From assembly GCA_007844125.1 (NCBI GenBank), contig CM017561.1, forward strand, positions 64,585,256-64,649,255: a DNA stretch of 64,000 bases, in the 5' to 3' direction. Origin of the DNA: Sinonovacula constricta (Eukaryota > Mollusca > Bivalvia > Cardiida > Solecurtidae). A program made the translations under genes and the position numbers. The first letter of the stretch is position 1. Every line of letters starts with the position of its first letter. Below the pieces are notes generated by a model. The model worked only from the letters and a program-made list of their open reading frames with translations. It searched no databases and was not told where the DNA came from. Of the stretch, positions 1-11,882 are shown in pieces.

Positions 1-54
1 CTATTATTTTGTCCTGTGTTAAGTTAATAGCGTATACCCGGTCATTATCAATTA

Positions 55-191
55 TTACACACATTTAAATCTAGGATCAGAAAAGTCAAGGCTGGTTTTA
101 TCTCCATCTTGTCTGGCATACATAATATGGTCAAGGTACACTTTGCCGCCTTGTTCTTGATAACTCAATACAAATGACCGTAGGTACACTG
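55..191 (-). CDS. probable terminal exon of an unidentified gene
   Basis: On the minus strand a good splice acceptor (pyrimidine-rich tract ending in CTTTCAG) is followed by 137 nt that stay open, after two leftover bases, for 44 codons and end in TAA at 57-55. The peptide has an ordinary soluble-protein composition, with pieces such as SYQEQGGKVYLDHI and TSLDFSDPRFKCV at its C-terminus. The exon start was chosen from the acceptor; phase would be 1. I do not recognise the family. The preceding exon must lie at higher coordinates, so the next gene on the opposite strand would sit inside an intron of this one. It is supported only by open frame, acceptor and composition, so it could be chance. 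Confidence 0.35.
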
Positions 192-283
192 CTGAAAGCC
201 CAGATCAACGCAGAGTGTGACAAAGCTTTGGGAATAAAACTCGTTTATTGCAGAGTTTGAGTATATTTATATGGACAGGAAAG

Positions 284-1801
284 ATGCGATCGTTGCTTGG
301 TCAATTTCATTTTGTGCTTACTTCGATTTGTTTCCTCTATCCTGGAAGTAGCGATGCGCTCTACATCGATGGTTGCCCGCTGTATGGATGTAGGCCTAGC
401 AGTACCTTTTCGTTCTACTCCAGCGTGCCGGATACCATTTCCCTAAACTGGCAGAGCCACACCTTCAGTCCGGTTCCCGGCTCCATGGGATGTTCTGCTG
501 ATAGTTGCAGCATCATTTGCATCGACAACGGCGTCTTCTCCAACGAGAAGGGCTACGTCAGCCTATACGGCGAAAACGGCACCGTGAGATGGCGTGACCC
601 TGTGCTACTTCATCCAACGTTGGCGATGCTTGACAACTACGGTGACGTGACAGGTTCGGACGGAAAGTATCTAGTGCATTATGGGATGGATGGAACGAAA
701 TTTCCCATTATAAAATTAATCAGCATGAGACCAATTTTCAGCATGACTTTAGTAAGTACTTCTTATTTGCTAATGATTTCTGAACGTGGTTGTCTGTCAC
801 TACGTGATACAAACGCCATTCCGGACGCCTCCATTTTCTTAAATGCTACTATTCAGAATACGAATGGTACATTTCTTCCCACGTCTCAGCCGGTAGTCAA
901 TGGGCACAGATTTTATCTTTTAACAGAATTTGTTCCAGAAGTGATAGATGAAGCAAGTTCGGAAATTTTAAACGTGCAAAGGTTGTATGCAATTGATGTT
1001 CATGACCGAATGGCTGACATAATGACAATTGCTTGGACCTACAATTTTGAGATGCTGACAAACGAACAATCCGTGGAACCCACAAAAACAACCAAAGCGG
1101 ACAATGGAGAAGAAAACATTCGAGAAAGTCTGCAATCGAAACAAGTTCTTCTTTGGGATAATGATACACAAACAGTTTACGTTAATCTTCCTCCGCCAAT
1201 GCGAGGGGGGAACGGGAATGCACTGTGGACATTTTGGGGACTCACAGATGAAGGTAACGACACGTCTTTAGCCTTTAGGAACAGTTTACCAGTAACTCAT
1301 ATGGCTACATTCGAGGCTAACACATACGTAGATGATGCCGATTCTGAAAGAAAAGAACAACCAGTCATACAATCAAACCTGTGGATTTCCTTGCAGAACG
1401 GAACATTGTGCACGGTAGACACGACCGGGATGATAACTAGGACAATCGATCTTCCTAATTTACTCAAAGCCGATATTGAGATAACATCAAAAGTTTCTCT
1501 TGTTCGTGAGAATGACACAAGTACAGATATTTTACTTTTCGGAGTGAGAGTTGTAAACAAAACGTATAGTTTCGCTGAAGAAAAAGGAGGCGCCGAACTT
1601 GATATTGACACAGGATCCTACGTCATCGCAGTGAATACTGATGTTACTTCCGGTAGATTGTTGTGGGCATTTCCTGTTCCAGGCAATTTTGAGGTTAAAG
1701 GTCAAGTTACTGGTTCACAGGGTGCAGATTATCAAAGGAAAGATCAGTTTATTTTTTATGCTGAAAATGCTGACACCGCAACAATTTTCAGTATCAATTG
1801 A
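284..1801 (+). CDS. intronless secreted glycoprotein, possibly beta-propeller-like
   Basis: A 505-residue uninterrupted reading frame. The first ATG (284) opens a classical signal peptide: MRS, a hydrophobic core around residues 4-22, and a likely cleavage near SSDA before residue 27. The mature part starts with a Cys-rich stretch (CPLYGC, then GCSADSC) and contains eight N-glycosylation sequons, all Asn-X-Thr. There is no transmembrane segment or GPI tail, so secretion or lumenal residence is expected. Repeated beta-rich stretches (GYVSLYGENGTVRW, GKYLVHYGMDG, LWISLQNGTLCTVDTTG, VTSGRLLWAFPVPG) resemble the blades of PQQ/quinoprotein-like propellers, but no catalytic motif is recognisable. 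No introns are needed. A polyadenylation signal AATAAA lies at 1902-1907, about 100 nt after the stop. I cannot assign a function; it may be a lineage-specific molluscan secreted protein. Confidence 0.75.
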   Translation: MRSLLGQFHFVLTSICFLYPGSSDALYIDGCPLYGCRPSSTFSFYSSVPDTISLNWQSHTFSPVPGSMGCSADSCSIICIDNGVFSNEKGYVSLYGENGTVRWRDPVLLHPTLAMLDNYGDVTGSDGKYLVHYGMDGTKFPIIKLISMRPIFSMTLVSTSYLLMISERGCLSLRDTNAIPDASIFLNATIQNTNGTFLPTSQPVVNGHRFYLLTEFVPEVIDEASSEILNVQRLYAIDVHDRMADIMTIAWTYNFEMLTNEQSVEPTKTTKADNGEENIRESLQSKQVLLWDNDTQTVYVNLPPPMRGGNGNALWTFWGLTDEGNDTSLAFRNSLPVTHMATFEANTYVDDADSERKEQPVIQSNLWISLQNGTLCTVDTTGMITRTIDLPNLLKADIEITSKVSLVRENDTSTDILLFGVRVVNKTYSFAEEKGGAELDIDTGSYVIAVNTDVTSGRLLWAFPVPGNFEVKGQVTGSQGADYQRKDQFIFYAENADTATIFSIN

Positions 1802-1901
1802 TGAACGTTTTGTAATAGTAGTTTATTAAACTAAGCTTTTATATCCTGTAAATCGGGAAACACTTTATAGTCGGCTTTATTCTGACCTTGTTGTTCTTTT
1901 T

Positions 1902-1907
1902 AATAAA
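1902..1907 (+). promoter_or_regulatory. polyadenylation signal of the secreted-protein gene
   Basis: AATAAA about 100 nt after the stop codon on the coding strand. Distance and context fit a normal 3' end. Confidence 0.5.
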
Positions 1908-2867
1908 ATGTTTCATTTTGATCTAAACCTTACAAAACAAACAATGATATAAAGCAAGCATTTAATTGAAAAGTATAATGGACTGAATAAACCGTTTACG
2001 GCTTTTTGTCTTCAAACACAATATATGTTTAAAAGATTATCATGAAGCTATCGCCATACTACTTAAGACTTCATCCGCAGTAGGTGAACGAAATATCCAA
2101 GTAAAGCTTTTAACCATGTATGGTTTTTGAAATAAAATATTTTACATAGTGAACTACATGTCAAATAAATATCAAGCTGTTATAGCTGATTAAATCAAAG
2201 AAGTATTATATGCTTGCTTGGTTGAACAAATGTATAAAACAGTAAATAATCTGTCAATTTCGACATTTTATACCGGTTTTTGCCACGAGTAAAACTTGAA
2301 CTCAGAAATGATTAATTACTTTGAAGCTTTCGTTTAAATATTTAATTATAGATAGCGATTACAACAATAACTGAACAAACATAAACATTAACGTGCGTAC
2401 AACAATGGTTTATTACACAAATAATCATGGTCAATGGAAATACTAAAAAGTTAATAAAAACAATATGAAGAATTCTCGATATTCCGGTTATTGCAATTGA
2501 CATCAAAGTTAACTAATTTAGTGAGTTTTATCATATTTTTAGAATCTGTACCAAGTAATCAACCAACTTGCACATTTTAGCGAACAATGCCTGTTTACAA
2601 ATGACAATGTGATATTATTATCAGAAAAGGATAAAACACTCTACTCCACTTATCAAACGACTTCGGTTTCAGTTTCGGTTTTGACCTGTCCATATATCTT
2701 CCTTTTAATCATCTTAAATAATATAAATTAATGCATATGAGTTAAATAATCTGCATATTCAATGCAAATTCTATATAAACTCATTCACAAATGTTTTGTT
2801 TGTTTGTGCGATGTTTGTTGTGTTTGTGTTGCTTTTTTGTTGTTGTTGTTTTTATAATTTTTGTTGT
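1908..2867. other. non-coding AT-rich intergenic stretch
   Basis: No open frame with coding character, no tandem repeat and no RNA gene was seen. The stretch ends in a T/G-rich tract (TTTGTTGTTG-type) that forms the tail of the adjacent SINE. Confidence 0.5.
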
Positions 2868-3085
2868 TGTTTGTTACATTGCAACGACACAATTATAGTC
2901 TAACTGACAATGCCCAGCTAATTATTAGTGGCGGAAGACCGCAGACATATGTCTGGGTAGATACCGGCGCACCGCAGGCCAGTTGGAAGATGCCCCCACA
3001 TGGGAAAGCTCTGGCCCGCAACCGGGACGTGAACCTTCGCAGCGAAGGGCTGAGGAGTTACAAGTCGGCAGCCCTAACATTCAAG
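2868..3085 (-). repeat. tRNA-derived SINE, family 1, copy 1
   Basis: Read on the minus strand, a tRNA-like head (GGTTCACGTCC as degraded B box) is followed by the shared family-1 body. The body has CAGCT/CCAGTTGG pairing, the GCGGTGCGCCGG block and the palindromic CAGACATATGTCTG. The copy ends in an AACAA-rich tail. The same body occurs five more times in this window. Confidence 0.75.
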
Positions 3086-3504
3086 TATATTTAAACTTAT
3101 AGCAATAAAAAACATGGATAATTATATTCCTTATACATTTTAGTCCTGTGAAGCTGAGGAGTTTGTATTTTGAATGGAATGTGTTTTGCATGACATGGTA
3201 TAGGATCAATAGAATTGGATACACAGTTCATTGAACATACATAGTATGTACCAGAAAATCATATTATATAAAGAGGCTGTTTCACATAATAATTATGGAT
3301 TTGTTTTTAATACATTCTGCAAAACATATACTTGCTTAGCATATTTGAAGTCCTTACGGAAGTGCGTTACATTAAATTAGTAAATTTCTAAAGAATTTGT
3401 CAAGTTAAATTATTTCTTTGTATTTGATTTTAAAATACCTTAAATGCCAGTGTGTATTTAGGACAAATTAGGCATTTCTTGCCTTATTGCGTGATTGTGC
3501 ATGG

Positions 3505-4464
3505 GTAACTGATTGACACACATTAAGCTTCTTCATCACACCCCATAACTGATTGACACACATTAAGCTTCTTCATCACACCCCATAACTGACTGACACA
3601 CATTAAGCTTCTTTATCACACCCCATAACTGTCTGACATACATTAAGCTTCTTCATCACACCCCATAACTGACTGACATACATTAAGCTTCTTCATCACA
3701 CCCCATAACTGACTGACACACATTAAGCTTCTTTATCACACCCTGTAACTGATTGACACACATTTAGCTTCTTCATCACACCCCATAACTGACTGACACA
3801 CATTAAGCTTCTTTATCACACTTTGTAACTGATTGACACACATTAAGCTTCTTCATCACACCCCATAACTGATTGACACACATTTAGCTTCTTCATCACA
3901 CCCCATAACTGATTGACACACATTAAGCTTCTTCATCACACCCCATAACTGATTGACACACATTTAGCTTCTTCATCACACCCCATAACTGATTGACACA
4001 CATTAAGCTTCTTTATCACACCCTGTAACTGATTGACACACATTAAGCTTCTTCATCACACCCCATAACTGATTGACACACATTAAGCTTCTTCATCACA
4101 CCCCATAACTGATTGACACACATTTAGCTTCTTCATCACACCCCATAACTGATTGACACACATTAAGCTTCTTCATCACACCCCATAACTGTCTGACACA
4201 CATTAAGCTTCTTTATTACACCCCATAACTGTCTGACATACATTAAACTTCTTCATCACACCCCATAACTGACTGACATACATTAAGCTTCTTCATCACA
4301 CCTCATAACTAACTGACATACATTAAGCTTCTTCATCACACCCCATAACTGACTGACATACATTAAGCTTCTTCATCACACCCCATAACTGACTGACACA
4401 CATTAAGCTTCTTCATCACACCCCATAACTGACTGACACACATTAAGCTTCTTCATCACACCCT
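3505..4464. repeat. 40-bp minisatellite, 24 copies, with a HindIII site in most units
   Basis: A strictly 40-bp head-to-tail array of the form ACTGAYTGACACACATTAAG / CTTCTTCATCACACCCCATA, 24 copies without an indel. Nearly all units keep AAGCTT; several central units carry TTAGCTT instead and one flank unit has AAACTT. Variants are not random. The outer units read GACTGACA(C/T)A or GTCTGACA(C/T)A, the central block (about units 9-17) reads GATTGACACA, and the TTAGCTT variant recurs at intervals of two to four units within the centre. This points to local expansion of multi-unit blocks from the middle outward. Confidence 0.95.
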
Positions 4465-5389
4465 AACAAATGATTTTCTTAGTTGAAAAATAGCTAACTG
4501 TGCAGCTTGGCTAGGATATGAAATACCTTATATGTAATGACAAGTGTGGTATTATGCTTTACTTTAAACACAGATGTAGGGCACCAATAAACAGATTCAT
4601 CCGAATATTTTCAAGTAACAATAAATTATTTTCTGGCAGAAGAGAATAAACATTTGTCCAATCTGTCGGATACCATCTTTAAATGGAGTACTAAATAAAC
4701 CATGAAATGTTATTTTGTAACTTTAAATCTGCTCGGACGATTTCCAAAAAGTTAAATATATGAACTTCTCGCCTCTTAAGCATTAATATATCATATTTCT
4801 GCAAATAGTGTACATTCGGCTCCAGTTGGGAGCTGTATGAGCATAACGGTCACTGATTACAGCTGAGTGTTTATCAATATATCTTGTAACCTTTGTATAA
4901 AGTTGTGATCAAGGAGGTAACTAACAAATTGGTTATAGGATTGTTTTTAAACATCATAAATGAAGAGATAGACAGTTAATATTTATTTGAGTCTGCAAGA
5001 AAACAGCAAGTCAACATAAACTCTAAATGAGCTTTTACAACTGTCTTTGGTTGGTATTACATGCATTTAGATAAAAAATAAAAGGCTTTATTATATAGTA
5101 GGTTACGATATTTCTAGTCTATGTTACAGCATGTAAACGTTAGGTGTTATAATATGAGAACATCCATTACACAAAGTAGTCTATAAGATTGGCAGTGTCA
5201 AGATTAAAAGTAAAAAGATTTATGCTTTAATAGCAACATATAAGTCAAAAAGAATAAATAAGAGAATGCATGAGCGAGAACAATCAAAAAGCTGGAAAGC
5301 ACTGTTTGTGCCTTAGATGTTTAATTCTGCAGGCCATTTAAGGTATACAAATAGTATTCACTTATTCCATTATAAATTGAATGCACAAC
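4465..5389. other. non-coding intergenic stretch
   Basis: AT-rich sequence downstream of the minisatellite. No gene, RNA or clear repeat was recognised. Confidence 0.5.
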
Positions 5390-6219
5390 ATATTGATAGG
5401 CAAGCAAATCTTCGGTTTCTTGTTAATCTGTTGATCATGCCTGCCAACACCAGCTTGAGGTTACACACAAAATGAATTGGTTCTTTACTCTATAGTAAAT
5501 GTTACAACTTTGAAGCAATTTCACAGCAAACCGTTTCTTTGAGAACCCCAAAACTATATATTGGGAGAAAGACCAAGGTATTATCTAATTGACAGGGCCT
5601 CTGCATAAAAAAGTTATATCTTTATATCTATATCTCTATATAAGTTATATCTCTATAGGTTATCCTCCCTTGAAAACATACACCGTAATTTTTGCATGCT
5701 GTAACCACACATTTTCAATGAAGTGATCAGTGATTTGTTTGTTGTTTACAGACTGATGTCGGATCATAAGTTGTATACATTAAGCGGTACAATATGATCT
5801 GGGTGAAATGACCTGTCTCTTCAAAGCATGGATGTAGCCTTCCCAAAGCAGGCTGTAAAAGTCTACAGCAAAGGCTGACATATAACGTTTACCATCTCAT
5901 TCCAGTAAATTACAATCGGACATACATTGTTTAGTAAATTAAATAATTTATTGAATGTATCATATCCTTGTGAAACATTACTCTAATACTACAAAATAAA
6001 CAGTAAAACCTACTATAGAAATATGAAACAAATAAACAATAACACAATAAGTACACTATATAATATTAATATAATATCAATACAATATAATATTACAGCT
6101 TTTAATATATGTAATAGTATTATATATAGATTCTCTAAGAGGACCACCTCGCTAAGCAAACAACTTAAAAAAAGAACAAAAAAAAGAACCACTGGTGGTC
6201 TTCTTAGCGAGGTTTTACT
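5390..6219. mobile_element. non-autonomous inverted-repeat DNA element, copy A
   Basis: The right end reads CTTAGCGAGGTTTTACTG followed by TA. Its reverse complement starts CAGTAAAACCTCGCTAAG, a terminal motif of the pogo/Tigger style. An internal CAGTAAAACCT at 6001 pairs with it, and GACCACCTCGCTAAG at 6143-6157 makes further inverted pairing. From about 5735 to 6219 the sequence is clearly homologous to 13712-14214 (shared ACTGATGTCGGATCATAA and ACACAATAAGTACAC). Weaker homology reaches back to about 5420. The left edge is approximate. No protein is encoded. Confidence 0.65.
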
Positions 6220-7114
6220 GTATACTGATGTAGTTATGTTATTTAACAGAAACACTTATGCAGTCTTACGTAGGTCAAGAATTAAAGGCTCTGACTAAAT
6301 AATTTGCTGAATTGTATGATTTAGTTTTTTTGTTAAACATAATAAAAAAAAAGTTTGGATACTTGGCCAAGTTGGCCGGCCTAAAAAATAATCACAATGA
6401 GCTACACAACATAAAACAAAGTGCTAGCCGAATTGAATTTGTGTACATATTCTTCCATCTCTCTGTATATCAACACTATGCCACAATATGTTTATTCTCC
6501 AGTACATACTACAGAGGTTCTAAAATAATTGAAAAAGAATAATTCTTACCATTTATGTTCTTAACTAAGCATTTTTTGGAAAGGAAGATTTAATTTTTAA
6601 TAATTTTAAATAATATTTGATATGTATTTGATATTTAATATTATCAGAACTTGGATGATCAGCAGGTCATTATTGCTCACATTAACGGTAGTTTAAGTTG
6701 ATCAAACCAATGTTCTGTTTATCATTATACCAATGATAAAATATCTAACAAATATTTGTTTATTTTGCCTAATTATAAACAAGTGCTTTCCAAAGAGAGT
6801 GTTCTTCACTCTCCTCAGTGCTAGCAAGTACAATGAAAGTTCAAAAAGGGCAAAATTCTGCATAAATTTATTTAAGGGATACATGTCTTCTTTAGCAATG
6901 CTTGTATTGGTCCTTGAAGTTAAGTTAAACTTTAAAAACATAAAAGTGACAATTACACTTTACAATTACAATAATAACGTTTGAACGAGTACATACATCA
7001 CGACTTTATAACAACAGATTCATTAACAATAGATTAAATTTCAAGCTATGTTAAAGAAACAGCTACAGACAGAAAATACTGATATACAACTCAGTTATGC
7101 CCATAACATTGATG
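6220..7114. other. non-coding AT-rich stretch
   Basis: Low-complexity AT-rich sequence between the repeat element and the zinc-finger gene. Open frames here lack any coding signal. Confidence 0.5.
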
Positions 7115-7120
7115 TTTATT
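7115..7120 (-). promoter_or_regulatory. polyadenylation signal of the zinc-finger gene
   Basis: AATAAA on the minus strand about 40 nt past the stop codon of the C2H2 gene. The very short 3' UTR is unusual but possible; other signals lie further down. Confidence 0.4.
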
Positions 7121-7159
7121 TTTTACACTTATAGCTCCTACCCCTACATAGTTCTCAGC

Positions 7160-10100
7160 TTAGTGATGCTTCATATGACTGTAGAGTGTCGAGCTTTGAG
7201 CGAAGGAACGCTGACATATTGTACATTGATATGGCTTCTCTCCAGTGTGTGTTCTCATGTGCTGCTTCAAATGATGCTGTTGAATGAAACTAGCCCCACA
7301 AACTTTACATACAAAGTCCCGCACGTTGTAGTGAATCTTCAAATGCCGCTTCAATGCCAGGGACTTCCCAAACTCCTTGAAACAGACCTTACAGTAGAAC
7401 GTTTTCTCTCCGTTCTCTCCTTCATGAACTTCCTTTACATGTTTCTCAAGCATGGAAAAATCACTGATTTCCAGAAAACAATACTTACATATCTGCATAC
7501 CATTTATCATCTTTGAGAACTTGGTACAGTCTCCTTTCATTTGATGATGTTTGTCAAGTTTTGCCTTCCTGTTGAAGCCTTTGCCACATTTTTCGCATTC
7601 AAAGCGTTTCTGTGGCACATGTGTTGTAATGTGTTCTTTGAGGCTAAATTTTGAGCCAAAACTTTTACTGCAAAAGGAGCAGGGGAATGGTTTATCAGCT
7701 GTATGTTTCATCATAATGTGATGCTGAAGCTCTCGATTTCTTATAAAACCTTTTCCGCATTCACTGCAGGTCAGCTTAGTCTCTCCAGTGTGTTTTTTCA
7801 AGTGGAAGTTTAACTCACCCACTCGCTTGAAGGTCTTGTCACATAACTGTCAAAAATAATTATAGAAAATATGCATATAGAGAATATAGTTTGTTTTTTA
7901 AATAAGTAATACTGACACCATTATGGTCATTGTGGCAACATCAGCCTAAAGCCTGGGTAAACACACAGACACACTGCAAGCCATCTTGAAATGTTTAACA
8001 TCAAAAAGATGTACATGTAACAGGCAGTTTGGCAAAAAATGTGTCAAAATTAATAGTTACAAATGTCAAAACTAAATCAAGTTTATAGATTCAAATTAAA
8101 ATAAAAACTGTTTTACTAATTAGCATAAATGTTATGCAGACCCCAAACTGATATCCTTAGCAATTTCTAATAGTTTTGATATGACAGTATTATTCAGAAC
8201 TAAAGTACCTGTAATAGTATTTTTTATTACTAAAATTATCTTTTTTTATTTATTATTTTTACTTGAAGATTTAGAGGACTATTGAATATACTTTAAATAA
8301 TATAATGAAATTTAGATAATAAATGCAATTGTTTCTATAAAGTCCAATTACATGTACCTGACATGGAAAGGGCCTCTCCCCAGTATGTGTCCGAATATGT
8401 TCCACCAGCGTTTTCTTTTCTGAAAACCTTCTATCGCAACTTGTGCAAGGGAAGGGTCGAAAGTTCATGTGAACATTCTTGACATGTTTGTTCAAAGAAC
8501 TGGAGTCATAGAAAGCCTTGTCACAAACTTTACAAACTGACTCCTTTGGTCTCTTTCCTTCGTGGTTATCCAGATGTGTGCTAAGAGATGCCTGTGAGGA
8601 GAAAGATTTGCTGCAGATGCCACATGTGTATGTCCCAGCATGCAGGTCCATATGCTTCTTATAACAAGCCTTACTAGAAACTGTTTTACCACACACTTCG
8701 CAAACGAATGTTTTTGATCTCTTTACTGCAACTTTAAAATCATTCTGTTCAGAGTCTTTGTCAGTATCTTCCGACTGGTTGTCATCCTTGCTAGTCTTAT
8801 CAACTGTATGTTTAACATTCTTATTTTTTCTGGTTAACTTCCATTTCAGCTTAGACCTTTTAGTGGACTCATTCTTCTTTGTGCTGTCATTATCATTACT
8901 TCCTTTCCTTTTTCTATTGGTGACTTTCTTAACTTGCTTTTTGTCTGTTTTAATTCTTTCAGATTCATCACAAAAGGGTTCATAAGAGTCAGTATCACTG
9001 TCAAAGTCTTCATTAGCATTGGAATCATCAGCATAGGCAGGTTTTGTGTTCAATACAGTTTCATCATTGTTTTTGTTTTCAAGGTCATTGTCACTTTCAG
9101 GCTCAGTTTTGATTACTATTTCACCTATTGACTTATTTTTTTCCAAATAATTCTCATTTTGTCTTGCTGCTAAATGATGCTGTTCATCAGTTTTTTTAAA
9201 GTGAAAATCATCATCTTGTATGGGAACCTTATTTTGTGTACTGGTTGTTTCAATTTTGTCAGATAAACACTTTACTGCTTGATTTATATCAGTTCTTTTA
9301 TATTTACTCAGAATTTCTTCGTCTTTTTCCAGTGTACTGTTAGCGTTTTTTCCTCTACTCTGATGGCTGGCCCCTGATATCTGGTAGTATGACTCTGACT
9401 TACTATTATTGAGACATTCTGACAGGTCAAATAAAGATTCTTTGTCGATATCTAAGCAAGCTTGCTGACCATGTAAATTCTGACTCTCTGTTGTCTCTTT
9501 CCTAACATTACCAGCAAGCCCACTATTTCCAAGTTCTTGAACAATCTCATTGACTAGTTTCTCTTTCTCTGCCGTGAACCCATTATCAGCACAACTCTCC
9601 ACCAGTGATGGCTCAAGGTTACCCATAAGATGTCCATTTATGTGTTCATTAAGGGCTTTTAAGGTACTAAACCTCAGACCACAGCTTTGACATTTCTTTT
9701 CCTTCACTGGCAAAACCACATCATGTGGTTGCTTTTGATGCTTCTCAGTGTGCCTCTTAAGCTCAGAGATTCTACGAAAGCCCTCACCGCATACTTCGCA
9801 GGTGTGAGATACTTGGCCTGAAAACAAAATGTTTTAATTGCTGAATTTTATATACAAATATCCTGCAAATATGGTATCAGAGTTGCTTGCAGCTTCAGAC
9901 ATTAGTCTGGTATAGTGATGAACCCATTACTTGTTGAAAACACCCAAATAGTGTTTTCATAAAATAAGGAATCCTTAGAATTAATGAGGTCAACAGTCTC
10001 ACTATCATTCCAGTGATTATGTGAGGGCAGTGTTCACTTGAAGCAGAATGGGTGAGGTACTGCATTCAATGTGGTAGCACACTTTAAAAATGGAATGATA

Positions 10101-11882
10101 GCACACTTTAAAAATGGAATGATAGCACACTATAAAAATGGAATGATAGCACACTTTGAAAATGAAATGACAACACCTCTTGCCACGTTATCCTTACACT
10201 AAGCTTAACACTCAATGCAAAAAAATCAATGAAAAGCAATACAAGATGCCTTATAATGGCTCATACAACATATATATGAAATTTTTAAACTGTACAGTAT
10301 CACTCATGATATTTTCACATTTTGTATTTCTGGACAGATGTAGTTTGCATTTGACCAGTTCAATGAAAGGTTTCAAATCCAATAAAGACGTGTAACTTTT
10401 GGACTAGACAATCATAAGCAATGGAAGCTTAATAAATGCCCATTCCATTGTTCTCTGTCAGAAGTTTGAGCCTTTAACCTTCCACTCCTCTAGGTGTGTT
10501 CTACATTTTAAGTATCCAGTGTTGGTTGTCTAATATTGCTCAATTATTATTTGTCTGTCATTCTCTACTTTGAACAATACATTTATAAAAGGACATCAGC
10601 ACTATTTAACTTAAGAAAATTGTGCATTTCAACCTATAAGAATGGCAAGATGAAATTGTTTAAGTTAATTCTTTTCTTTTTCTATATCAAAACAACCAAG
10701 GAATTTAAATTTATTCTTAAACAAAACATTAATGCAATTCTTACCTATGTGAAGCTTCAAGTGATGGTTCAGATCAGCTACTCTCTTGTACATCTTTGGG
10801 CACAGTGTGCATTTAAATGGCTTCTCTCCAGTGTGAACTCGCACATGTTCATCATATGTCTTTTTCGCATAAAAGGATCTGTCACAATAAGGACATTGAT
10901 GGTTCGTTATACCCATGTGGACAGACCTTGTATGTTTGGTCAGGGAACTTTTGTCATAAAACGTCTTGTCACATACCTGACAGACTTCACTGCCAGTGAA
11001 ACCTTCATGGACTTTGTAATGGGTCTCTAAAGAGTTGTTGCTATTGAATGTCTTATAGCATTTAGAGCAGCGATACTTTCCTTCATGAAGATTTTCATGG
11101 TTATTTAATGCTCGTTTAGAGTTCAGTTTTTTATCACAATGCTGGCATCTATATTCAACTTGTTTAACTTTTTTTCCCTGAGTCTGGATACTTTTTTTAA
11201 TATCCTTTAAGCTCTTTTTTCTTTTACACTGCCTCAGCTTGGACATATTGACTGTTTCATCAGAAAGGTTACCCTCTTCATCTTTTTGATCCGTGCCTAC
11301 GACTGTTAATGCCACATCCGATGCAGTGCTGCATGTATTAGCACCTTCCCAGTCATCCTGGTCATTGTATACTTCAATTTTGATCTCTTTGACTAGCATT
11401 TGATTTGATTCATCAGAACTTGAATCGGTATATGTAGAAATTACACTTTCAGAATAATTCTTATGTGGTATATGTTTTGCTTCACAACTATTTGTTATTT
11501 GTTCTTCATTGTCTTCATCAAATACAGAATCCATTTCACTAATTGATGTCCTTCCTACTTTGCTTAATAGCACAGGCTTTACCTGATTACCATCTGAATC
11601 AGGAAAGTCCATTTTATGTTTACTTGTCTCTACATCACTGTCATCGCTACTAGTGTTTATGTTGTAGTATGTACCATCATTGGCTTGATTGTCTGTTAAG
11701 CTTGATATAATTACAAAATTTTGATTGGTTGAACCACTGCAAATACTTCCTAAATTCTGATTGCTTGTACCACTGCTAACACTTCCAGCATTTTTCAAAT
11801 ATCTGTTAACTTCCAGATGGTTGTTGTCTGTTTGGTGCGAAGAATCAGTGTTGGACAAACATTGGTATTGCTTTGCCATCAT
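7160..11882 (-). CDS. 19-finger C2H2 zinc-finger protein, three coding exons
   Basis: Coding exons are 11882-10745, 9817-8358 and 7846-7160, joined by GT-AG introns in phase 1 and phase 0, giving 1094 aa. The second junction is confirmed because it falls inside a finger that becomes complete only after splicing (FPCQ joined to LCDKTFKRVGEL). Layout: acidic Ser/Asp-rich residues 1-243; fingers 1-5 at about 244-378; fingers 6-7 at about 384-446; a long acidic, Lys-rich linker; fingers 8-12 from about 750; fingers 13-19 to the C-terminus. Most linkers are the TGEKP type or close variants. Finger 15 is C2HC (last ligand Cys in HHQMKGDC). Exon 1 and exon 2 each encode an acidic region plus a similar finger block, so the gene arose by internal duplication. 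It is presumably a nuclear DNA-binding regulator; no orthologue is assigned. A possible upstream acceptor near 12015 suggests a non-coding first exon. Confidence 0.9.
10075..10171. repeat. 24-bp tandem repeat in zinc-finger gene intron 1
   Basis: Four copies of TAGCACACTTTAAAAATGGA plus ATGA, starting at 10075, 10099, 10123 and 10147. The last copy is more diverged. It lies in the intron between the first two coding exons. Confidence 0.85.

Noticed and set aside
208..224. ATCAACGCAGAGT matches 13 bases of a common cDNA-library adaptor
   Set aside because: The surrounding sequence is continuous and reads as an intron end of the minus-strand exon. No second adaptor half or poly-A junction is present, so contamination is not supported.
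2861..3094. 77-codon open frame on plus
   Set aside because: It lies entirely within a SINE copy.
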